Shown: in pieces, positions 39,300 to 51,026 of the stretch
Layout: each line of letters starts with the position of its first letter
Numbering within the stretch: the first letter of the stretch is position 1
DNA from: Methanobacterium sp. UBA44
GTDB lineage: Archaea; Methanobacteriota; Methanobacteria; Methanobacteriales; Methanobacteriaceae
Direction: 5' to 3'
Assembly (NCBI GenBank): GCA_002494885.1
Contig: DACV01000003.1
Coordinates: 156,672-220,671 of the forward strand
DNA length: 64,000 nt
Notes under the pieces: generated by a model
The model's input: only the letters and a program-made list of their open reading frames with translations
What the model was told of the DNA's origin: nothing
Database searches by the model: none
Program-made: the position numbers and the translations under genes

Positions 39300-40004
<705 letters not shown>

Positions 40005-40014
40005 GGTGAAAATA

Positions 40015-41232
40015 ATGTCCCTTCAGTTTTTTACTATTGATGACTTTGATATGGAAAATAAAACCGTTCTTGTGAGGGTAGACATAAATTCTCCTGTGGA
40101 TCCAAACAGTGGAACCATTTTAGATGACACAAGAATGAAGTTGCATGCCCAAACCATAGCTGAAATATCAAAGAAGGGTGCAAAAACAGTGCTACTTGCC
40201 CATCAAAGCCGCCCTGGAAAAAATGATTTTACAACGATGGAAGAACACTCTAAAGCTCTATCGAATATTTTGAAGCGTTCTGTAGATTATATCGATGATA
40301 TATTTGGTAGTGCTGCCCGAAAAAAGATAAAAAGAATGGATAATGGAGATATTCTATTACTTGAAAATGTACGTTTTTATTCTGAAGAAATTCTTAACAG
40401 AGAACCTTCTGAACAGGTTAAAACCCATATGGTTCAAAAATTAAGTCCTGTTGCCGATTATTTTATTAATGATGCCTTTGCAGCAGCCCACAGATCCCAG
40501 CCCTCCCTTGTTGGTTTTGCATTAACATTACCTTCAGGTGCAGGTAGAGTGATGGAAAATGAACTTAACTCATTATACAGCGCCGTAGATAATGTTAAAA
40601 GGCCGTGTGTATATGTTTTAGGAGGAGTAAAAGTTGATGATTCTATTATGGTTATGGAAAATGTTCTGAAAAACGGTAGCGCAGATTATATTCTAACAAC
40701 AGGCCTTGTTGCCAATATCTTCCTTTGGGCATCTGATGTTAATATAAGGAAATATAATCGAAAGTTTATAGAGGACCGGGGTTACTGTGACTTTGTTAAA
40801 AAAGGTAAACAGATGTTAAAGAAATTTAAAGGTAAAATTAAAATGCCTCTTGACGTGGCTGTTTGTGTAGATGATAAAAGAGAAGAACATAAAATCAAAG
40901 ATATTCCAAATCAGCCCATATTTGATATAGGCACAGAAACTATTAAAGAATACGCTAAAATCATACGCGATGCAAAAACAATATTTGCAAACGGCCCTGC
41001 GGGGGTTTTTGAGAAAGAAGGATTCAGTATAGGTACCGAAGACATTTTAAATGCCATTGCCTCATCCCCAGGATATTCCATAATTGGAGGGGGTCATTTA
41101 GCGGCTGCAGCCAGTCACATGGGATTATCGGGTATAAATCATATTAGTAGCGGCGGCGGAGCATCAATTAATTTGCTTGCAGGTGAGAAACTTCCAGTAG
41201 TTGAGGTACTGAAGGAAGTTACATTAAAATGA
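40015..41232 (+). CDS. pgk: Phosphoglycerate kinase
   Basis: Pgk transfers phosphate between ATP and 3-phosphoglycerate, in methanogens mainly toward sugar synthesis. The 405-residue protein has VLVRVDINSPVD near the N-terminus, LLAHQSRPG, FINDAFAAAHRSQPS, and the C-terminal nucleotide domain with ANGPAGVFEKEGF and IGGGHLAAA. I use ATG 40015, since GGGTGA lies six bases ahead; GTG 40006 overlaps the site itself. Confidence 0.95.
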   Translation: MSLQFFTIDDFDMENKTVLVRVDINSPVDPNSGTILDDTRMKLHAQTIAEISKKGAKTVLLAHQSRPGKNDFTTMEEHSKALSNILKRSVDYIDDIFGSAARKKIKRMDNGDILLLENVRFYSEEILNREPSEQVKTHMVQKLSPVADYFINDAFAAAHRSQPSLVGFALTLPSGAGRVMENELNSLYSAVDNVKRPCVYVLGGVKVDDSIMVMENVLKNGSADYILTTGLVANIFLWASDVNIRKYNRKFIEDRGYCDFVKKGKQMLKKFKGKIKMPLDVAVCVDDKREEHKIKDIPNQPIFDIGTETIKEYAKIIRDAKTIFANGPAGVFEKEGFSIGTEDILNAIASSPGYSIIGGGHLAAAASHMGLSGINHISSGGGASINLLAGEKLPVVEVLKEVTLK

Positions 41233-41365
41233 TTAAAAATTACCATTAACTTTTTATATATCGAATTTAAAAGTATATAAGTTCCAGTGCATTAATGGAA
41301 TTAATACATTTGCAATCAAATTCAGTATTACCACAAACTATTTAAAGGAAAATATCTAATACCTA

Positions 41366-41444
<79 letters not shown>

Positions 41445-41482
41445 TTAGGATGAATAAACAAACATATCATCCAGATTAATAA

Positions 41483-41558
<76 letters not shown>

Positions 41559-41599
41559 CCAATATTCAAATGAAAAATGGATTATAACAATTTTCATTT

Positions 41600-41673
41600 C
41601 CCGCCTTAGCTCAATTTGGCAGAGCATCGGACTGTAGATCCGAGGGTTGCTGGTTCAAGTCCGGCAGGCGGGA
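41600..41673 (+). tRNA. tRNA-Tyr (anticodon GTA)
   Basis: The 74-nt gene has acceptor CCCGCCT/AGGCGGG, with the C1-G72 pair typical of archaeal tRNA-Tyr, and anticodon loop CTGTAGA. No intron is seen. Confidence 0.96.
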
Positions 41674-41788
41674 TTCTGATTATTGAAATAATATTATCAA
41701 CAATTAGCAAAGACTATATATTAGAAGAAGTAGAAAAGTATTTAAGTATGTATGCGTATACCCTATTATACTCTCATTCTTAAGAGCT

Positions 41789-41860
41789 GCCCTGGTGGTG
41801 TAGGGGCTATCATGTGGGCCTGTCGAGCCCACGACTCGGGTTCAAATCCCGGCCAGGGCG
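41789..41860 (+). tRNA. tRNA-Asp (anticodon GTC)
   Basis: The 72-nt gene has acceptor GCCCTGG/CCAGGGC and anticodon loop CTGTCGA with discriminator G. CCA is not encoded. Confidence 0.96.
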
Positions 41861-41869
41861 TTTTCATTT

Positions 41870-41944
<75 letters not shown>

Positions 41945-41956
41945 TTCTTGATTCTA

Positions 41957-42056
41957 GCAACGAAAGTTGCAAGTTTGCAAATCCCTCAAAAACAAAGTTT
42001 TTTGGGCACAAACCTTCGGTTTGTGATCTTTGATTTGCAATTTTTTAACTGGAGGA
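41957..42056 (+). repeat. Hairpin train C in the rpoH leader
   Basis: Stems are 41957-41961/41966-41970 (loop GAAA), 42007-42014/42018-42025 (8 bp, loop TTC) and an imperfect stem around 41987-42004. A 9-bp long-range pair, 41975-41983 with 42032-42040, encloses the inner hairpins. It ends just before the GGAGG of rpoH. Confidence 0.8.
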
Positions 42057-42062
42057 TAAAGT

Positions 42063-42296
42063 GTGAAAAAAGATATCTTAAAACACAGATTAGTTCCAGA
42101 ACATACTATTTTGTCCAAATCTGAAATAAAAAAAGTAATGAAAGAATTAGATATCCATCCTGAGCAGCTTCCCAAAATAAAGCAGGATGACCCTATTTGT
42201 AAAGCAATTGAAGCCAAATCAGGAGATGTTTTGAAAATAACGCGAAAAAGCCATACTGCAGGTAAGTTCGTTACTTACCGACTGGTATTAAATTAA
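42063..42296 (+). CDS. rpoH: RNA polymerase subunit H
   Basis: RpoH is the small archaeal counterpart of eukaryotic Rpb5, contacting DNA downstream of the active site. The 77-residue protein has the family pattern HRLVPEHTILSKSEIKKVM, then LPKIKQDDPICKAI and the terminal KSHTAGKFVTYRLV. The GTG start follows GGAGG. It opens the conserved rpoH-rpoB2-rpoB1-rpoA1-rpoA2 cluster. Confidence 0.96.
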   Translation: MKKDILKHRLVPEHTILSKSEIKKVMKELDIHPEQLPKIKQDDPICKAIEAKSGDVLKITRKSHTAGKFVTYRLVLN

Positions 42297-42310
42297 TTAA
42301 TTTATTTTTT

Positions 42311-42466
42311 GGAGGTTGAGAAAAATCTAAGATTTTTCAAACAGCAAAAACAATAGTTTTTGCATGTTGAAGAAAATTAAAGTTAACAAATCGAAGATTT
42401 GTTGCATTCTAAAAATCGTGAATTTTTATGGAATTTTCTGAACCTCAAAATCAATGATTCTGGAGG
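42311..42466 (+). repeat. Hairpin train D in the rpoB2 leader
   Basis: It starts with GGAGGTTGA. Stems are 42320-42327/42331-42338 (loop TAA), 42344-42351/42356-42363 (loop AATA), 42385-42392/42396-42403 (loop GAA) and 42410-42416/42422-42428. The last unit pairs CCTC (42443-42446) with GAGG (42463-42466), the Shine-Dalgarno of rpoB2, with AATC/GATT closing the loop. Confidence 0.82.
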
Positions 42467-42472
42467 AATTTA

Positions 42473-43963
42473 ATGGGAAAAAATGCATGGGGACTGGTTG
42501 ATGCATTTTTTGATCAGTACAAATTGGTAGATCATCATATAAAATCCTATAACGACTTTGTAGACCACAGAATACAAGACATAATCGATATTACTGACGC
42601 TATTATGCTTGAACAGGGCGAATATAGAGTAAAAACAGGAAAACTTGAAATTAGAAAGCCATTTATAAAAGAAGCTGACGGATCAAAAAGTGAAATATAC
42701 CCAACCGAAGCAAGACTTAGAAATTTAACTTATTCTGCACATATGTACCTTGAGATGGCACTTGTTAAAGAAGGAGAGCCTGAACCAGATTTAGAAAAAG
42801 TATATATTGGCGAATTACCTGTAATGCTTAAATCTAACATATGCCACTTGAACGGGTTAAATCAAAAAGAATTAGATGAAAAAGGAGAAGATCCACAGGA
42901 TCCAGGAGGATATTTCATTGTTAATGGTTCAGAAAGAGCCATAGTTACAATGGAAGAGATTGCTCCAAACAAGATCATTCTTGAGCAGAGCGAAAAAGAT
43001 AAAGCTGACCGAAAGGCGAAAGCCATTGTTACTTCTATTAAAAGTGGATTTAGAGCTCGGATAACTCTTGAATATAAAAAACCACGTAAAAAAGGAGTTT
43101 TCCTTAGAATATCATTCCCTTACGTTCCAGGTGAAATACCGCTGGTTGTTTTATTACGTGCTCTGGGACTTGAAACTGATGCTGAATTAATACAGAGTGT
43201 TTCAGAAGAAACTGATACCCAATTCCTTCTTATAGACGATATACAAACCTCAGAAGTAATGAACAGATACGATGCTGTTAAATACATCGGTAATAGAGTC
43301 GCAAAGGGTATGACTGAAGAGTACAGGATTAAAAGAGCCGAAGATGTAATTGATAGATATTTATTACCTCATATCGGAGTTGAACCAGAACATAGAGCTG
43401 AAAAAGCTACGTATCTGGCTGAAATGACCGAAATGTTACTTCAGGTTATCTTTGAAACACGAGACCCTCATGATAAGGACCATTACGCTAATAAAAGGCT
43501 CAGAGTATCTGGAGACTTGATGGAAGATTTATTTAGAGTAGCGTTTACAAGTTTAACCAGAGATATGACCTATCAACTTGAAAGAAGCCTTGCAAGAGGT
43601 AAAGAACCATCTGTTAAACAGGCAGTACGGTCTGATGTCCTTACAGAAAACATCAAACATGCAATAGCCACAGGAAACTGGGTTGGTGGAAGGGCTGGTG
43701 TAAGTCAGTTACTTGACAGAACAAGTTACATGGGGACTTTATCCCATCTTAAACGTGTTGTATCACCTTTAAGTAGGAGTCAACCCCACTTTGAGGCACG
43801 TGATTTGCATCCAACGCAATTTGGAAAGATATGTCCAAACGAAACTCCTGAAGGACCAAATTGTGGACTGGTTAAAAACCTTGCACTTCTTGCAAAGATA
43901 TCTGAAGGTTCAGATACAGCTGAAATTGAAAATGTAATTAAGAAAATGGGAGTTTTAAGATAG
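42473..43963 (+). CDS. rpoB2: RNA polymerase subunit B'' (N-terminal half of B)
   Basis: This is the first half of the split archaeal beta-like subunit, 496 residues, with the lobe and protrusion regions ([20 protein letters not shown], then [17 protein letters not shown]) and ending after [20 protein letters not shown] and [15 protein letters not shown]. The second half follows ten bases later. The split between B'' and B' is normal in methanogens. The leader contains hairpin train D. Confidence 0.97.
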   Translation: MGKNAWGLVDAFFDQYKLVDHHIKSYNDFVDHRIQDIIDITDAIMLEQGEYRVKTGKLEIRKPFIKEADGSKSEIYPTEARLRNLTYSAHMYLEMALVKEGEPEPDLEKVYIGELPVMLKSNICHLNGLNQKELDEKGEDPQDPGGYFIVNGSERAIVTMEEIAPNKIILEQSEKDKADRKAKAIVTSIKSGFRARITLEYKKPRKKGVFLRISFPYVPGEIPLVVLLRALGLETDAELIQSVSEETDTQFLLIDDIQTSEVMNRYDAVKYIGNRVAKGMTEEYRIKRAEDVIDRYLLPHIGVEPEHRAEKATYLAEMTEMLLQVIFETRDPHDKDHYANKRLRVSGDLMEDLFRVAFTSLTRDMTYQLERSLARGKEPSVKQAVRSDVLTENIKHAIATGNWVGGRAGVSQLLDRTSYMGTLSHLKRVVSPLSRSQPHFEARDLHPTQFGKICPNETPEGPNCGLVKNLALLAKISEGSDTAEIENVIKKMGVLR

Positions 43964-43973
43964 AGGGATTGGC

Positions 43974-45788
43974 ATGAAAAAGTGCAAAATTTATATTAAC
44001 GGTAAACTAATTGGAGCTTGCGAGGATCCAGAAAGTTTCGTAGAAGAAATGAGAGAAAAAAGGAGAGGCGGAGAAATTTCTCACGAAATGAACATTACCC
44101 ACTATCCAGAAACAGATGAAATATTTATTTTTAACGATCCTGGAAGAACAAGACGACCACTTATAGTGGTTAAAGACGGTCAGTCAATGCTTAAAGAGGA
44201 GCACATTACCGCACTTGAAGAATGGGAAATGAACTGGAATGACCTTATAAATGAAGGTATAGTGGAATACCTGGACGCTGAAGAAGAAGAAAACACCTAT
44301 ATTGCCATGTTTGATGATGCTTTAACAAAAGAACATACTCATCTTGAAATTGACCCTTCCACAATGCTTGGAATTTGTGCTGGTATCATTCCCTATGCTA
44401 ATCATAACTCATCTCCAAGGAACACTATGGAAGCAGGGATGACAAAACAGGCATTAGGACTATACGTTTCAAACTACAGTTTAAGAACAGATACACGAGC
44501 TCACCTTTTACATCATCCACAGTTACCCCTTGTTAAAACAAGGTCAATAGATGCAACCAATTATGATGCAAGACCATCAGGTCAAAATTTCGTGGTTGCT
44601 GTTATGTCCTACGAAGGATACAATATGGAAGATGCATTAATTCTTAATAAAGCCTCCATTGAAAGAGGACTTTCAAGATCATCATTCTTTAGATCATATG
44701 AAGCTTCAGAGAGAAGATATCCTGGTGGACAGGAAGATAAATTTGAATTACCCGAAAAAAGCGTTAGAGGATACAGATCTGAGGAAGTATACAGACACCT
44801 CGACGAAGACGGTATAATAAATCCAGAAGTTGAAGTTAAATCTGGAGATGTTTTAATAGGGAAAACATCACCTCCAAGGTTCCTTGAAGAAATAGATGAA
44901 TTTGGGACAGTGGCAGAGCGAAGACGTGAAACATCGGTTACTGTAAGGCACGGGGAAAAAGGTGTTGTTGATGCTGTAATGGTCACAGAAACGGTTGAAG
45001 GGAGTAAACTTGCTAAAATAAGAGTTCGTGACCAGAGACAGCCTGAATTTGGTGATAAATTTGCTTCAAGACACGGACAGAAAGGTGTTGTTGGACTTAT
45101 CGTTTCACAGGAAAATGTACCATTTACATCTGAAGGAATAGTTCCTGATCTGATTGTAAATCCACATGCTATACCTTCAAGGATGTCAGTTGGTCAAGTT
45201 ATAGAGATGCTTGCAGGAAAAGCAGGTGCTATGGAAGGTAGAAGGATGGACGGAACTCCATTTACAGGTGCTGATGGTGAAGAATTAATTAAAGATCTTC
45301 TTAAGGAAAATGGTTTTGAAACTGCAGGACGTGAATCTTTATACAACGGAATAACCGGTGAGAGGATAGAAGCTGAAATATTCATAGGAGTTGCTTTCTA
45401 CCAGAAGTTACACCACATGACATCTGATAAAGTATATGCAAGAAGCAGAGGGCCAGTGCAGGTTCTAACAAGACAGCCAACAGAAGGTAGAGCTAGGGAA
45501 GGTGGCTTAAGATTTGGAGAAATGGAAAGAGACTGTCTCATTGCCCATGGTGCAGCACTTGCATTAAAAGAGAGACTTCTTGATGAATCAGATAAATATG
45601 AAGCCATCGTTTGCGCAGAATGTGGAATGATTGGGGTTTATGATAGGATAAGAGGAAGAAAATTCTGCCCTATCTGTGGTGACTCAGATTCATTCCCAGT
45701 GGAAATTTCCTATGCATTTAAGCTTCTCTTAGACGAACTTAAGAGCTTATGTATATTCCCAAAGCTCGTGCTTAAGGATAAAGCATAA
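43974..45788 (+). CDS. rpoB1: RNA polymerase subunit B' (C-terminal half of B)
   Basis: The 604-residue subunit carries the hybrid-binding and wall regions: [35 protein letters not shown] with the conserved lysine and histidine near the active site, and the terminal zinc site CAECGMIGV and CPICGD. Length and motifs match Methanobacteriales B'. It is translated close behind rpoB2. Confidence 0.97.
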   Translation: MKKCKIYINGKLIGACEDPESFVEEMREKRRGGEISHEMNITHYPETDEIFIFNDPGRTRRPLIVVKDGQSMLKEEHITALEEWEMNWNDLINEGIVEYLDAEEEENTYIAMFDDALTKEHTHLEIDPSTMLGICAGIIPYANHNSSPRNTMEAGMTKQALGLYVSNYSLRTDTRAHLLHHPQLPLVKTRSIDATNYDARPSGQNFVVAVMSYEGYNMEDALILNKASIERGLSRSSFFRSYEASERRYPGGQEDKFELPEKSVRGYRSEEVYRHLDEDGIINPEVEVKSGDVLIGKTSPPRFLEEIDEFGTVAERRRETSVTVRHGEKGVVDAVMVTETVEGSKLAKIRVRDQRQPEFGDKFASRHGQKGVVGLIVSQENVPFTSEGIVPDLIVNPHAIPSRMSVGQVIEMLAGKAGAMEGRRMDGTPFTGADGEELIKDLLKENGFETAGRESLYNGITGERIEAEIFIGVAFYQKLHHMTSDKVYARSRGPVQVLTRQPTEGRAREGGLRFGEMERDCLIAHGAALALKERLLDESDKYEAIVCAECGMIGVYDRIRGRKFCPICGDSDSFPVEISYAFKLLLDELKSLCIFPKLVLKDKA

Positions 45789-45838
45789 TAAAACTAATTG
45801 AATTATTTTAGGGGTTAAAAAATAAAGGAGTGAATATT

Positions 45839-48451
45839 TTGAAAGGAATTTTAAAGAAAATCGCCCAGATTAATTTTGGTCTTATGTCTCCAGAGGATAT
45901 AAGAAAAATGTCAGTTACCAAGATAGTTACTCCCGATACATATGATGAAGACGGATATCCAATTGAAGCAGGGCTAATGGATCCAAGACTGGGAGTTATT
46001 GACCCAGGACTTAAGTGCAGATCATGTGGATCAAAAGGGGGAGACTGTCAGGGGCATTTCGGTCATATCAACATAGCAAGACCTGTTATTCATGTAGGTT
46101 TTGCCGATACAATTCATAAAATACTCAGATCAACCTGTAAAGAATGCGCAAGAGTCCTGTTAACCGATGCAGAGATAATCGATTACAAAGATCGGATCGG
46201 AAACATGGTCAAAAATGAGGAAAGCATAACAAACATCATAAAAGAAATTTACACTGTTGCAAGACGGGATAAATGTCCACATTGTGAGACAGAACAGGAA
46301 GATATCAAAATCGATAAACCTGTATCCATTGTTGAAGGAAATTATAAATTAACAGCAAGTGAAGTAAGGGAAAGACTTGAAAAAATCCCTGAAGAAGATC
46401 ATATACTTTTAGGAGTAAATTCAAAGGTTGCTAAACCTGAATGGATGGTCCTAACTGTTTTACCAGTTCCTCCAGTTACTGTAAGGCCATCAATTACACT
46501 TGAAACCGGTGAACGTTCAGAAGACGATTTAACTCACAAGTTAGTTGATATTTTAAGGATAAATCAAAGATTAAAAGAAAATATGGAAGCTGGTGCTCCA
46601 CAGCTTATTGTAGAGGATTTATGGGAACTTTTACAGTATCACGTAACAACCTACTTTGATAATGAAGCATCAGGAGTCCCTCCTGCAAGACATAGGTCAG
46701 GAAGACCTCTTAAAACACTTGCACAGAGACTCAAAGGTAAAGAAGGACGTTTCAGAAGTAACCTATCTGGAAAAAGGGTTAATTTCTCAGCAAGGACAGT
46801 TATATCCCCTGATCCAAATATAAGTATAAATGAAGTCGGTGTTCCTGAAATGATTGCAAAAGAGGTCACCGTACCTATTTATGTAACTCCATGGAACATT
46901 GAAGAGATGAAAAAATTCATCAACAACGGCCCTAAAGTACATCCTGGGGCAAATTATGTCGAAAGACCAGATGGAAGAAAGGTCAGAGTTTATCCTGAGA
47001 CCAAAGATGCTATAATTGAAAAATTAGAGCCTGGTTTTAGAGTTGAAAGACATCTAATCGATGGAGATATTGTACTATTCAACAGACAACCTTCACTTCA
47101 CAGAATGTCCATGATGGCCCATGAAGTGAGAGTTTTACCACACAAGACATTCAGACTTAACTTATGTGTTTGTCCTCCTTACAACGCTGATTTTGACGGA
47201 GATGAAATGAACATGCACATTTTCCAGACAGAAGAGTCACGTGCAGAAGCTAAATCATTAATGAGAGTCCAGGAACATATTCTTTCTCCAAGATTCGGTG
47301 GACCAATTATTGGAGGAATACATGACCACATATCCGGCGCTTATCTTTTAACCAGAGAAAGCAGTGTATTTGAAGAAGATGAAGTATTCCAGATATTAAT
47401 GAGGGCAAAAATACCTTTACCTAAACCAAAAGGTGAATCATGGTCAGGTAAAGAAATATTTTCATTGTTACTTCCTGAAGACATGAACATGGTCTACAGA
47501 GCAGAAATCTGCAGAAGATGTGACGAATGTCTTAAACAGGAATGTAAAAATGACGCATATGTCGTTATTGAAGATGGAAACTTGAAAAGCGGTGTAATTG
47601 ACGATAGAGCATTTGGATCATTTGCAGGAAAGATTCTTGACTCTGTGGTTAAAGAATATGGAACCGATAAAGCCAGGGAATTCCTGGATTCAGCAACTAA
47701 ACTCGCTATTTCTGGAATAATGAAGAAGGGATTCACCACAAGTACAGATGATGAAGAAATTCCTCAGGAAGCAAAGGAAAGAATTGAAGAACTTTTATCT
47801 AAAGCAGAAGAAAGGGTAGAAATACTTATTGAAGCTTATACAAATGAAGAACTTGAAGCCCTTCCTGGAAGAAGCCTTGAAGAAACTCTCGAGATGAAGA
47901 TAATGCAGGTTCTGGGAGAAGCAAGGGATAAATCAGGGGAACTAGCAGAAAAATACTTTGATATTAACAAAAATCATGCTGTAGTTATGGCACTTACCGG
48001 TGCAAGAGGTTCCATGCTTAACCTTACTCAAATAGCAGCTTGCGTAGGTCAACAGTCAGTTCGTGGGGGAAGGATAGAAAGAGGTTACAGTGAAAGAACA
48101 CTTCCACACTTTAAAAAAGGCGAACTGGGTGCAAAAGCGCGGGGATTTGTACATTCAAGTTACAAAACAGGACTTGATCCCCTGGAATTTTTCTTCCACG
48201 CCATGGGTGGTAGAGAAGGACTTGTAGATACAGCTATTCGTACTGCACAAAGTGGTTATATGCAGCGTAGACTTGTAAACGCCCTCCAGGATTTAAGTGT
48301 CAGGCCTGATGGAACAGTAAGGGATAACAGAGGAGTTATTATCCAGACAATGTACGGTGAAGATAAAGTAGACCCTGCAAAGAGTGATTACGGGAAAGTA
48401 GTAGATATAGACAGGGTAATTGATGAAATAAGGATTAAATCCGGGAAATAA
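45839..48451 (+). CDS. rpoA1: RNA polymerase subunit A' (N-terminal part of A)
   Basis: This large catalytic subunit (870 residues) has the zinc finger CRSCGSKGGDCQGHFGHI near residue 58, a second set CPHCETE, LSGKRVNFSARTVISPDPN, the catalytic NADFDGDEMNMH, and a bridge-helix region HAMGGREGLVDTAIRTAQSG near the end. I choose TTG 45839, which follows GGAGTGA at good distance, over GTG 45830, which overlaps that site. The C-terminal part is rpoA2. Confidence 0.96.
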   Translation: MKGILKKIAQINFGLMSPEDIRKMSVTKIVTPDTYDEDGYPIEAGLMDPRLGVIDPGLKCRSCGSKGGDCQGHFGHINIARPVIHVGFADTIHKILRSTCKECARVLLTDAEIIDYKDRIGNMVKNEESITNIIKEIYTVARRDKCPHCETEQEDIKIDKPVSIVEGNYKLTASEVRERLEKIPEEDHILLGVNSKVAKPEWMVLTVLPVPPVTVRPSITLETGERSEDDLTHKLVDILRINQRLKENMEAGAPQLIVEDLWELLQYHVTTYFDNEASGVPPARHRSGRPLKTLAQRLKGKEGRFRSNLSGKRVNFSARTVISPDPNISINEVGVPEMIAKEVTVPIYVTPWNIEEMKKFINNGPKVHPGANYVERPDGRKVRVYPETKDAIIEKLEPGFRVERHLIDGDIVLFNRQPSLHRMSMMAHEVRVLPHKTFRLNLCVCPPYNADFDGDEMNMHIFQTEESRAEAKSLMRVQEHILSPRFGGPIIGGIHDHISGAYLLTRESSVFEEDEVFQILMRAKIPLPKPKGESWSGKEIFSLLLPEDMNMVYRAEICRRCDECLKQECKNDAYVVIEDGNLKSGVIDDRAFGSFAGKILDSVVKEYGTDKAREFLDSATKLAISGIMKKGFTTSTDDEEIPQEAKERIEELLSKAEERVEILIEAYTNEELEALPGRSLEETLEMKIMQVLGEARDKSGELAEKYFDINKNHAVVMALTGARGSMLNLTQIAACVGQQSVRGGRIERGYSERTLPHFKKGELGAKARGFVHSSYKTGLDPLEFFFHAMGGREGLVDTAIRTAQSGYMQRRLVNALQDLSVRPDGTVRDNRGVIIQTMYGEDKVDPAKSDYGKVVDIDRVIDEIRIKSGK

Positions 48452-48478
48452 TATTAAAAAGAGTAATCGGGTGGTTGT

Positions 48479-49699
48479 GTGCCAGATATAAAAAGTGTCA
48501 TGAAAGTTTTAAAGAAGAAAAAAGCTGACTTTCCTGAAAGTTTAATAGAAGAAATTGCTGATGCCCATGAAAGGCATAATCTGGATGATAAGGAACTAAA
48601 TGAGTTAATCGACAGGATTAAAAAGGCATATGAAAGGGCAACTGTTGAAGATGGAGAAGCTGTAGGTACAGTAGCGGCCCAATCTGTTGGAGAGCCAGGT
48701 ACACAGATGACAATGAGAACATTTCACTATGCAGGGGTAGCTGAATTAAACGTTACCCTCGGTCTTCCCAGATTGATTGAAATTGTAGATGCCAGAAAGA
48801 AAATATCAACTCCAACAATGGCCATTTACTTCGATGATGAATACTTTGATGCCAGATTCGAAAAAGAAGAGATAGAATCTGAAGCAGAAAGAGAAAGATT
48901 TAAAGAAGAGTTTGTGCGGAAAACAGCCAATATGATAGGTAAAAGCAGCATGAACGATATTCTAAAGAACTTTAACCTTAACTATGCTGATATGAACATT
49001 GCCGTAGAAATAGATGAAGATAAGATCATAGATAAAAGACTTGATCGTGATGATATTATAAAGCGAATAGAAAAAGCTTTTAAAAGAGTTCAAATAGATA
49101 ACAATATGCTAAGTTTTGAACCACCAGCACCAAGTAAAAAAGAAGATGATACTAAAATTCCAATAAGGGAATTAAGACTTCTTGCTGATAAAGTCCGTGA
49201 CCTTCAAATAAGCGGTGTTAAAAATATTGGAAAGGTGGTTATAAGTAAAGAAGGTCTGGAATGGGTTATACACACCGAAGGTTCAAATCTTGGATCCGTT
49301 TTGAAGATGGAAGGTATAGATAAGGTTAGAACCACAACAAATGACATTCATGAAATAGAAAAAATTCTGGGAATAGAAGCAGCCAGAAATGCAATTATTC
49401 GAGAAGCACAGAATACAATGGAAGAACAGGGATTAACAGTTGATGTAAGACATATCATGCTTGTTGCAGACATGATGACTGCCGATGGTTCCGTAAAGTC
49501 CATAGGTAGACATGGTATTAGTGGTGAGAAAGCAAGTGTTCTGGCAAGAGCTTCTTTTGAAGAGACTGGGAAGCACCTCTTAAGAGCCAGTATAAGAGGC
49601 GAAATAGATCATCTCACTGGAATAATTGAAAATATTATAATAGGACAGCCAATACCCCTTGGAACAGGATCTGTTGGCGTTATTATGAAAAGAAGGTAA
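48479..49699 (+). CDS. rpoA2: RNA polymerase subunit A'' (C-terminal part of A)
   Basis: The 406-residue subunit holds the trigger loop and jaw: [20 protein letters not shown] near residue 65, then [20 protein letters not shown], and a terminal [20 protein letters not shown] block. No intein interrupts the conserved segments. The GTG start follows GGGTGG. It is 27 bp after rpoA1. Confidence 0.97.
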   Translation: MPDIKSVMKVLKKKKADFPESLIEEIADAHERHNLDDKELNELIDRIKKAYERATVEDGEAVGTVAAQSVGEPGTQMTMRTFHYAGVAELNVTLGLPRLIEIVDARKKISTPTMAIYFDDEYFDARFEKEEIESEAERERFKEEFVRKTANMIGKSSMNDILKNFNLNYADMNIAVEIDEDKIIDKRLDRDDIIKRIEKAFKRVQIDNNMLSFEPPAPSKKEDDTKIPIRELRLLADKVRDLQISGVKNIGKVVISKEGLEWVIHTEGSNLGSVLKMEGIDKVRTTTNDIHEIEKILGIEAARNAIIREAQNTMEEQGLTVDVRHIMLVADMMTADGSVKSIGRHGISGEKASVLARASFEETGKHLLRASIRGEIDHLTGIIENIIIGQPIPLGTGSVGVIMKRR

Positions 49700-49743
49700 G
49701 TTAAACTTATCGTCTCATGAAAATTAGATAAAGGAGGCAACAC

Positions 49744-50040
49744 ATGGACGTAGATAGAGGAATTAGGGTTGCTGTAGATACAGGGACCGTGACATTAGGG
49801 TCTGATAAATCTATTCAGGCTTTAAAGCTAGCTAAAGGAAAACTGGTGATTATTGCAAAGAACTGCCCTTCAGAAACAAGGGAAGATGTAATGCATTATT
49901 CAAAACTATCAGAAATTCCAGTTTATACTTATGAAGGTACAAGTGTAGACCTTGGATCTGTATGTGGAAAGCCATTTACAGTAGCTACAATGATAATAAA
50001 GGATCCAGGGGATTCTACCATATTAGAAGTTATGGGGTAA
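49744..50040 (+). CDS. rpl30e: Ribosomal protein L30e
   Basis: This 98-residue large-subunit protein has the L7Ae-like fold with GSDKSIQALKLAKGKLVIIA, then CPSETREDVMHYS and a GSVCGKPFTVATM tail. It lies in its usual archaeal place between rpoA2 and nusA. GGAGG lies six bases before the ATG. Confidence 0.95.
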   Translation: MDVDRGIRVAVDTGTVTLGSDKSIQALKLAKGKLVIIAKNCPSETREDVMHYSKLSEIPVYTYEGTSVDLGSVCGKPFTVATMIIKDPGDSTILEVMG

Positions 50041-50044
50041 TTCT

Positions 50045-50476
50045 GTGACCATAAAATTTACAACAAATGAAATAAGATATATAGCTCTTTTTGAGAGTAT
50101 GACTGGTGCAATGGTCAAAGATTGTATTGTTGATGGTGAAGCAGGAAGAATAACTTTCCTTGTAAAAAGAGGAGATATGGGACTTGCAATTGGAAAAAGA
50201 GGGAGTACTGTATCTAAAGTTCAAAAGACTGTTGACAAGGGCGTTGAAGTAATAGAACATTCTGACGATCCCGTTGAATTCATCACCAATTTAATGGCCC
50301 CAGCCAAAATCAGAAGTATCAGGATACTTCAAAGAGAAAATGGACAAAAAATAGCCACTGTGGAAACAGACCCTAAAAATAAAAGGTCAGCCATTGGAAA
50401 GGGTGGCAAAAATATTGAAAGAGCAAGACTGTTAGCAAAACGACAGCACAATATAAACAACATCGTTATAAAATAA
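50045..50476 (+). CDS. nusA: Archaeal NusA-like KH protein
   Basis: This 143-residue protein has two KH domains only (GDMGLAIGKRGSTVSKVQKT and KNKRSAIGKGGKNIERARLL), without the N-terminal polymerase-binding and S1 domains of bacterial NusA. It binds RNA and is thought to link transcription and translation. The GTG start lies five bases after the rpl30e stop, so the two are coupled. Confidence 0.94.
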   Translation: MTIKFTTNEIRYIALFESMTGAMVKDCIVDGEAGRITFLVKRGDMGLAIGKRGSTVSKVQKTVDKGVEVIEHSDDPVEFITNLMAPAKIRSIRILQRENGQKIATVETDPKNKRSAIGKGGKNIERARLLAKRQHNINNIVIK

Positions 50477-50553
50477 TCATAAAGATAATATTAGTGTTAA
50501 TCAGTTTAAAATCTATTTTGCTAATAATAATTATATATTAGGAGGAATCACGT

Positions 50554-50979
50554 TTGCCGGGACTTTTTGCAGCTAAAAAACTTAAAAAGAACAGACAGAA
50601 CTTCAGATGGAAGGATATAGAATATAAAAGAAAGGCCTTACGGTTAGATGTTAAAGCTGACCCTTTAGAAGGCGCACCTCAAGCAAGAGGAATTGTAATT
50701 GAAAAAGTGGGTATAGAGGCAAAACAGCCTAACTCTGCCATAAGGAAATGTGTAAGGGTTCAACTCATTAAAAATGGGAAGCAAATAACCGCATTTGCAC
50801 CTGGAGATGGTGCCATCGGATTTATTGATGAGCACGATGAAGTAATGATTGAAGGAATCGGAGGGCCTTACGGAAGATCCATGGGAGATATTCCTGGAGT
50901 AAGATGGAAGGTTACCAAAGTTAACAACGTATCTTTAGAAGAAATGGTTAAAGGTAAAATTGAAAAACCAGTTAGATAA
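50554..50979 (+). CDS. rps12: Ribosomal protein S12 (uS12)
   Basis: The 141-residue small-subunit protein guards decoding accuracy. It has the conserved [20 protein letters not shown] segment, which includes the decoding-loop residues. The TTG start at 50554 has GGAGGA ahead. Position after nusA and before rps7 is the standard archaeal order. Confidence 0.97.
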   Translation: MPGLFAAKKLKKNRQNFRWKDIEYKRKALRLDVKADPLEGAPQARGIVIEKVGIEAKQPNSAIRKCVRVQLIKNGKQITAFAPGDGAIGFIDEHDEVMIEGIGGPYGRSMGDIPGVRWKVTKVNNVSLEEMVKGKIEKPVR

Positions 50980-51026
50980 ACTAACTGAATTTACAATAAC
51001 AACATAAAACCAGTGAGGTAATTTTG

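Noticed and set aside
42301..42470. Hairpin arrays as possible CRISPR
   Set aside because: The hairpins differ from each other in sequence and have no constant repeat and spacer length, and no cas gene is in the window.
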